The translations under genes and the position numbers were made by a program. This document shows positions 61,499-64,000 of a stretch of 64,000 nt of DNA, one piece after another. The stretch comes from Methanomassiliicoccales archaeon PtaU1.Bin124 (GTDB lineage Archaea > Thermoplasmatota > Thermoplasmata > Methanomassiliicoccales > UBA472): positions 1 to 64,000 of the forward strand of contig MVRC01000005.1 in NCBI GenBank assembly GCA_002067865.1, in the 5' to 3' direction. The notes beneath the pieces were generated by a model. That model saw only the letters and a program-made list of their open reading frames with translations, was not told where the DNA came from and did no database searches. Positions within the stretch are counted from its first letter, which is position 1. Every line of letters begins with the position of its first letter.

Positions 61499-61840
61499 TC
61501 ATTTATTTATCGTTTGTCCCTTGGTCGCCTGCTTGTCCAAGGAGATGCGCAGCACGTTCACCGTCTGGTCCATCTTCATGAGAATCTCGTTCAGCTCATC
61601 GTAGAAGACCTGGACCTTATCTGTGGTGACGGCCCCTTCCGGCGAAGGGAGGATGAGACCTTCCTGTTCCAGAATTCGCAGGGAATATCTGACTTTGTGC
61701 TGGGGAATCCCCAACAGCTCTGACAGGCGGATGATGCCGATCGGTTCATGCGCCACGATGGTGTTGAGCATGGTGACATGGCGTTCCAGCAGGTGTATCT
61801 CCGACTCGATCTTGTTGGTCAGCGCACTCCTTCCCTTCAT
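61499..61840 (-). CDS. Winged-helix transcriptional regulator
   Basis: A 113-residue archaeal regulator with an N-terminal helix (NKIESEIHLLERHVTMLNTIVA), a winged HTH (GIIRLSELLGIPQHKVRYSLRILEQEGLILPSPEGAVTT) and a C-terminal helical segment for dimerisation. The HTH reads as a DNA-binding domain of the ArsR/PadR-like wing type. The target is unknown. It is divergent from the ABC transporter, so it may control it. Confidence 0.82.
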   Translation of the reverse strand: MKGRSALTNKIESEIHLLERHVTMLNTIVAHEPIGIIRLSELLGIPQHKVRYSLRILEQEGLILPSPEGAVTTDKVQVFYDELNEILMKMDQTVNVLRISLDKQATKGQTINK

Positions 61841-62030
61841 TTTTTCACCATTGGACGAATGACCCTCGGACCACCATGTTAAGTGTTATCATCGAGGCTG
61901 AGATGTGATGACATTTGATTATAATATTTCTTGTGTAACGTCTCCTGGCTTCTTCGAAGAACGTCGAAAAACATCGTTCCAGTTGCGAAACCTGTGACAT
62001 TCTCTGCAAGCGTTCTTCATCATGATGGCA

Positions 62031-62038
62031 TTAAATAG
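62031..62038 (+). promoter_or_regulatory. TATA box of the ABC transporter operon
   Basis: TTAAATAG is centred 27 bp before the GTG at 62061. The spacing implies a leaderless transcript starting at that GTG, which fixes the start of the ATPase gene downstream of the ATG at 62022. Confidence 0.55.
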
Positions 62039-62060
62039 CTCACCCAGGGATTGCGCCTGC

Positions 62061-62774
62061 GTGGCGGTCATAGAGGTCAGGGGATTAAGGAAAACGTACG
62101 GGAACTTCATTGCTCTGGACGACATCAATTTCCAGGTCAGGGAAGGCAGCTTCTTCGGCTGCTTTGGCCCGAACGGGGCCGGAAAATCCACTCTTCTTAA
62201 GATCCTCACCGGCCAGATCAACTCATCCGGTGGTCAGGCGAACGTGCTCGGGATCGACCCTGGAACCGATCCGTTGGGCGTGAAAAGGGTGATAGGCATC
62301 GTGCCGGAGGTCGAATCCCCCCCATCCTACCTGACCGCTACCGAGTTCCTGCAGTTCGTGGGCACAGTCCGCATGGTGGAGGACCTGGACAACAAGGTGT
62401 CCCACTGGCTGGAGGTTTTCGACCTGCAGAGCTCGGCCGGTACGTTATGCCGGGACCTTTCGAAGGGGATGAGGCAGAAGCTCATGCTTTCCGCTGCGTT
62501 CATCCATGAGCCCAAGGTCCTATTCCTGGACGAGCCTTTCATCAACCTCGACCCGATCTACCAGCGCAAGCTGAAGGACATCCTGCAGGAGCTCAAGGGC
62601 CAGGGGGTCACGATATTCCTCAATTCCCATATTCTTGACATCGCGCAGAAATTGTGCGATGAGTTCATCATCCTGAACAAGGGCAAGGTCGTCGCCTATG
62701 ACACCGCGCAGAACCTGCTGGCCAGGGGTGTGGACCTGGAGACGGAGTTCTTCAGGCTGGTGGAGAGCGGATGA
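62061..62774 (+). CDS. ABC transporter ATP-binding protein
   Basis: A 237-residue nucleotide-binding subunit. Walker A is GPNGAGKSTL, the Q-loop lies near VPEVESPPSYLTATEFLQF, the signature is LSKGMRQKL, Walker B is VLFLDEPFINLD and the switch His is in FLNSHILD. The DRA/CcmA-like pattern suggests an exporter. The leaderless GTG 62061 begins directly at AVIEVRGLRKTYG. It overlaps the permease by 4 bp (ATGA). Confidence 0.92.
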   Translation: MAVIEVRGLRKTYGNFIALDDINFQVREGSFFGCFGPNGAGKSTLLKILTGQINSSGGQANVLGIDPGTDPLGVKRVIGIVPEVESPPSYLTATEFLQFVGTVRMVEDLDNKVSHWLEVFDLQSSAGTLCRDLSKGMRQKLMLSAAFIHEPKVLFLDEPFINLDPIYQRKLKDILQELKGQGVTIFLNSHILDIAQKLCDEFIILNKGKVVAYDTAQNLLARGVDLETEFFRLVESG

Positions 62775-64000
62775 CCGGCATCCTCGGCCTGATGATGAGG
62801 GAGGAATACCGGCTTCACGTGTCCTATTCCTCCAGCCGGGTCTTCTTCACCATGCCCCTGTACGTGATACTCTTCACGGCGTTCTTCGGGGCCACGTTCG
62901 GGACCTTCTCCGGCACCATGTCGCTGTCCCAGATCATCATAATGGTCCACCTGGGGCTTTTCATATACGGGTTAAGCGTGGGCGCCTTCGGCTTCCTCGG
63001 CAGAACGTACATCGAGAGGAGGTATGGAAAGAACAACTTCCTGGTGACGATGCCCTTCCTTGTCCCGATATCGTTCAGGAAAGTTTACCTGGCGATGTTC
63101 GTACGGGACCTGATCTTCTACTCGTTCCTCATCCTGGGCCCGGCGTTCGTGGGCCTGAGCATCGCATCCATCGTGGTCCATTACCAATTCATATCCATCG
63201 TGCTCTTGTTCGCCGCGCTCTTCCTAAGTTTCCTGATGGGGCTGGCGTTCAGCTTCCTGGTTTCGGTCATCTACACCAGGAGCAGGCCCGTGTTCCTAGC
63301 CGTGGTGGCGGGGTTCATGGCGCTGGTCATATCCAACGGGGTGTTCAACGCCTTCCCGCTGTCATATCTGCTGCCCAGCGTCGGTTTGCAGCTGGCGGTC
63401 CAGCCGTTCGGACATGATGCCGTCATGGCCGCCGCCTACGCCCTCGTTAGCATCGCCGTTTCGGCGTTGTTCATGTTGCTGGCGGCCACGTTGGTCAGGG
63501 TGGAGTTCGAGTCGAAGAGCAACCATTACACCGACCGGTTCTACACGTTCCTGTACAGGATGAGGTTCTTTGGCAGGTACAGCGTCCTCCTAGCCAAGGA
63601 GTTCGTCGACATCATCAGATCCGGACTGGTCAGCAAGATGGCCTTCGCCTACGTGGCACCGCTCACTTTCCTCAGCCTGTCCACCTGGTACATCAACACC
63701 GGATTGAAGATCCCGGTCGGATTCAATGCGGTCTTCTATGCAGGCATGGTGGGTTTCTTCGGCGTGCTGGTGTACAACTGGCTCACCAGCATCGATCTGC
63801 AGGATTATTATGAGACCATGCCCTTCGGGGTCCCGGACCTGATAAAGGCGAAGATACTGGCATATCTGCTCCTCACCTTCGGCGTGTCGATAGCCTTCGT
63901 GGTGGGCGTGGCGTTCCTGAACGGCGAGACCCGGCTGTTATGGCTGGCTATACCGGTCCTGCTGATCACCTCGCTCTACATGGTCATGGCGACCGCCTAT
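62771..64000 (+). CDS. ABC transporter permease (partial, runs off the window)
   Basis: The frame is open for 410 codons to the right edge and has about ten TM helices (e.g. FFTMPLYVILFTAFFGATFGTF, FYSFLILGPAFVGLSIASIVV, LLFAALFLSFLMGLAFSFL, VVAGFMALVISNGVFNAF). Conserved soluble loops (RRYGKNNFLVTMPFLVPISFRKVYLAM, SKSNHYTDRFYTFLYRMRFFGRYSVLLAKEF) are those of the ABC-2-like membrane components. It forms an ATPase-permease pair with the upstream gene; the transported compound is unknown. Confidence 0.88.
   Translation, partial: MTGILGLMMREEYRLHVSYSSSRVFFTMPLYVILFTAFFGATFGTFSGTMSLSQIIIMVHLGLFIYGLSVGAFGFLGRTYIERRYGKNNFLVTMPFLVPISFRKVYLAMFVRDLIFYSFLILGPAFVGLSIASIVVHYQFISIVLLFAALFLSFLMGLAFSFLVSVIYTRSRPVFLAVVAGFMALVISNGVFNAFPLSYLLPSVGLQLAVQPFGHDAVMAAAYALVSIAVSALFMLLAATLVRVEFESKSNHYTDRFYTFLYRMRFFGRYSVLLAKEFVDIIRSGLVSKMAFAYVAPLTFLSLSTWYINTGLKIPVGFNAVFYAGMVGFFGVLVYNWLTSIDLQDYYETMPFGVPDLIKAKILAYLLLTFGVSIAFVVGVAFLNGETRLLWLAIPVLLITSLYMVMATAY

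Overview
The window is archaeal and most like Thermoplasmatota, probably Methanomassiliicoccales or a sister lineage. Pointers are a type IV pilus/archaellum-type ATPase with a class III pilin-like protein, a KaiC-like protein, DUF531, an archaeal Lhr helicase, a TvThrDH-like threonine dehydrogenase, and TATA-box promoters placed about 27 bp before start codons (leaderless transcripts). The coding DNA is GC-rich and the promoters are AT-rich. There are three tRNA genes (Phe, Met, Asn) and no rRNA. I saw no CRISPR array, transposase or phage gene. No methanogenesis marker (mcr, mtr, mta, pyl) lies in the window, so lineage and lifestyle are inferred.

Layout. 1-5.5 kb: secretion ATPase (partial), pilin-like protein, tRNA-Phe, a small unknown protein, and a coiled-coil protein with a degenerate KaiC domain. 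5.7-12 kb: housekeeping genes (DUF531, PurM, RlmE, FAH-family hydrolase, Lhr). 12-14 kb: HdrD-like Fe-S protein and a ferritin-like protein. 14-15.5 kb: 14-TM MFS exporter. 15.6-23.2 kb: seven-gene membrane complex of the group 4 hydrogenase (Hyf) architecture whose large subunit has lost the Ni-Fe cysteine ligands, so it is an energy-converting-hydrogenase-related (Ehr-type) complex. 23.2-28.9 kb: UspA, triple-PAS protein, a GNAT/HNH/DUF362 overlapping cassette, flavoprotein and exonuclease III. 29.2-34.9 kb: a 1890-residue surface-anchored papain-like protein with eight OmpL47-like and six FN3-like repeats. 35-43 kb: zinc-ribbon/PspC membrane protein, threonine dehydrogenase plus 2-amino-3-ketobutyrate CoA ligase, M32 carboxypeptidase, EEP hydrolase, and a GNAT gene split by a frameshift. 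43.5-48.9 kb: an approximately 1800-residue surface-anchored clostripain (C11) protein with beta-helix and Ig-like domains. 49-54 kb: small genes including SemiSWEET, DUF2148, Tag, a UbiE-type methyltransferase and a NifX-like protein. 54-64 kb: acetyl-CoA synthetase-like enzyme, an MFS-led five-gene operon rich in cysteine proteins, a TetR/cupin operon with a perfect palindromic operator, and an ABC transporter whose permease runs off the window.

How it fits together. Two large anchored extracellular proteases, an M32 carboxypeptidase, threonine breakdown to glycine and acetyl-CoA, and an AMP-forming acyl/acetyl-CoA synthetase suggest peptide and amino-acid use. The Ehr-type complex keeps the proton-channel residues of its antiporter-like subunits and its Fe-S relay, so it could couple electron flow from a reduced carrier to ion translocation without making H2. 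The HdrD-like protein and UbiE hint at disulfide or quinone electron carriers, but this is inference.

The items most worth checking are the Ehr-type complex without Ni-Fe ligands, the structured RNA leaders before both giant protease genes, two genes whose best start is an ATC codon, and the five-gene MFS/cysteine-protein operon.
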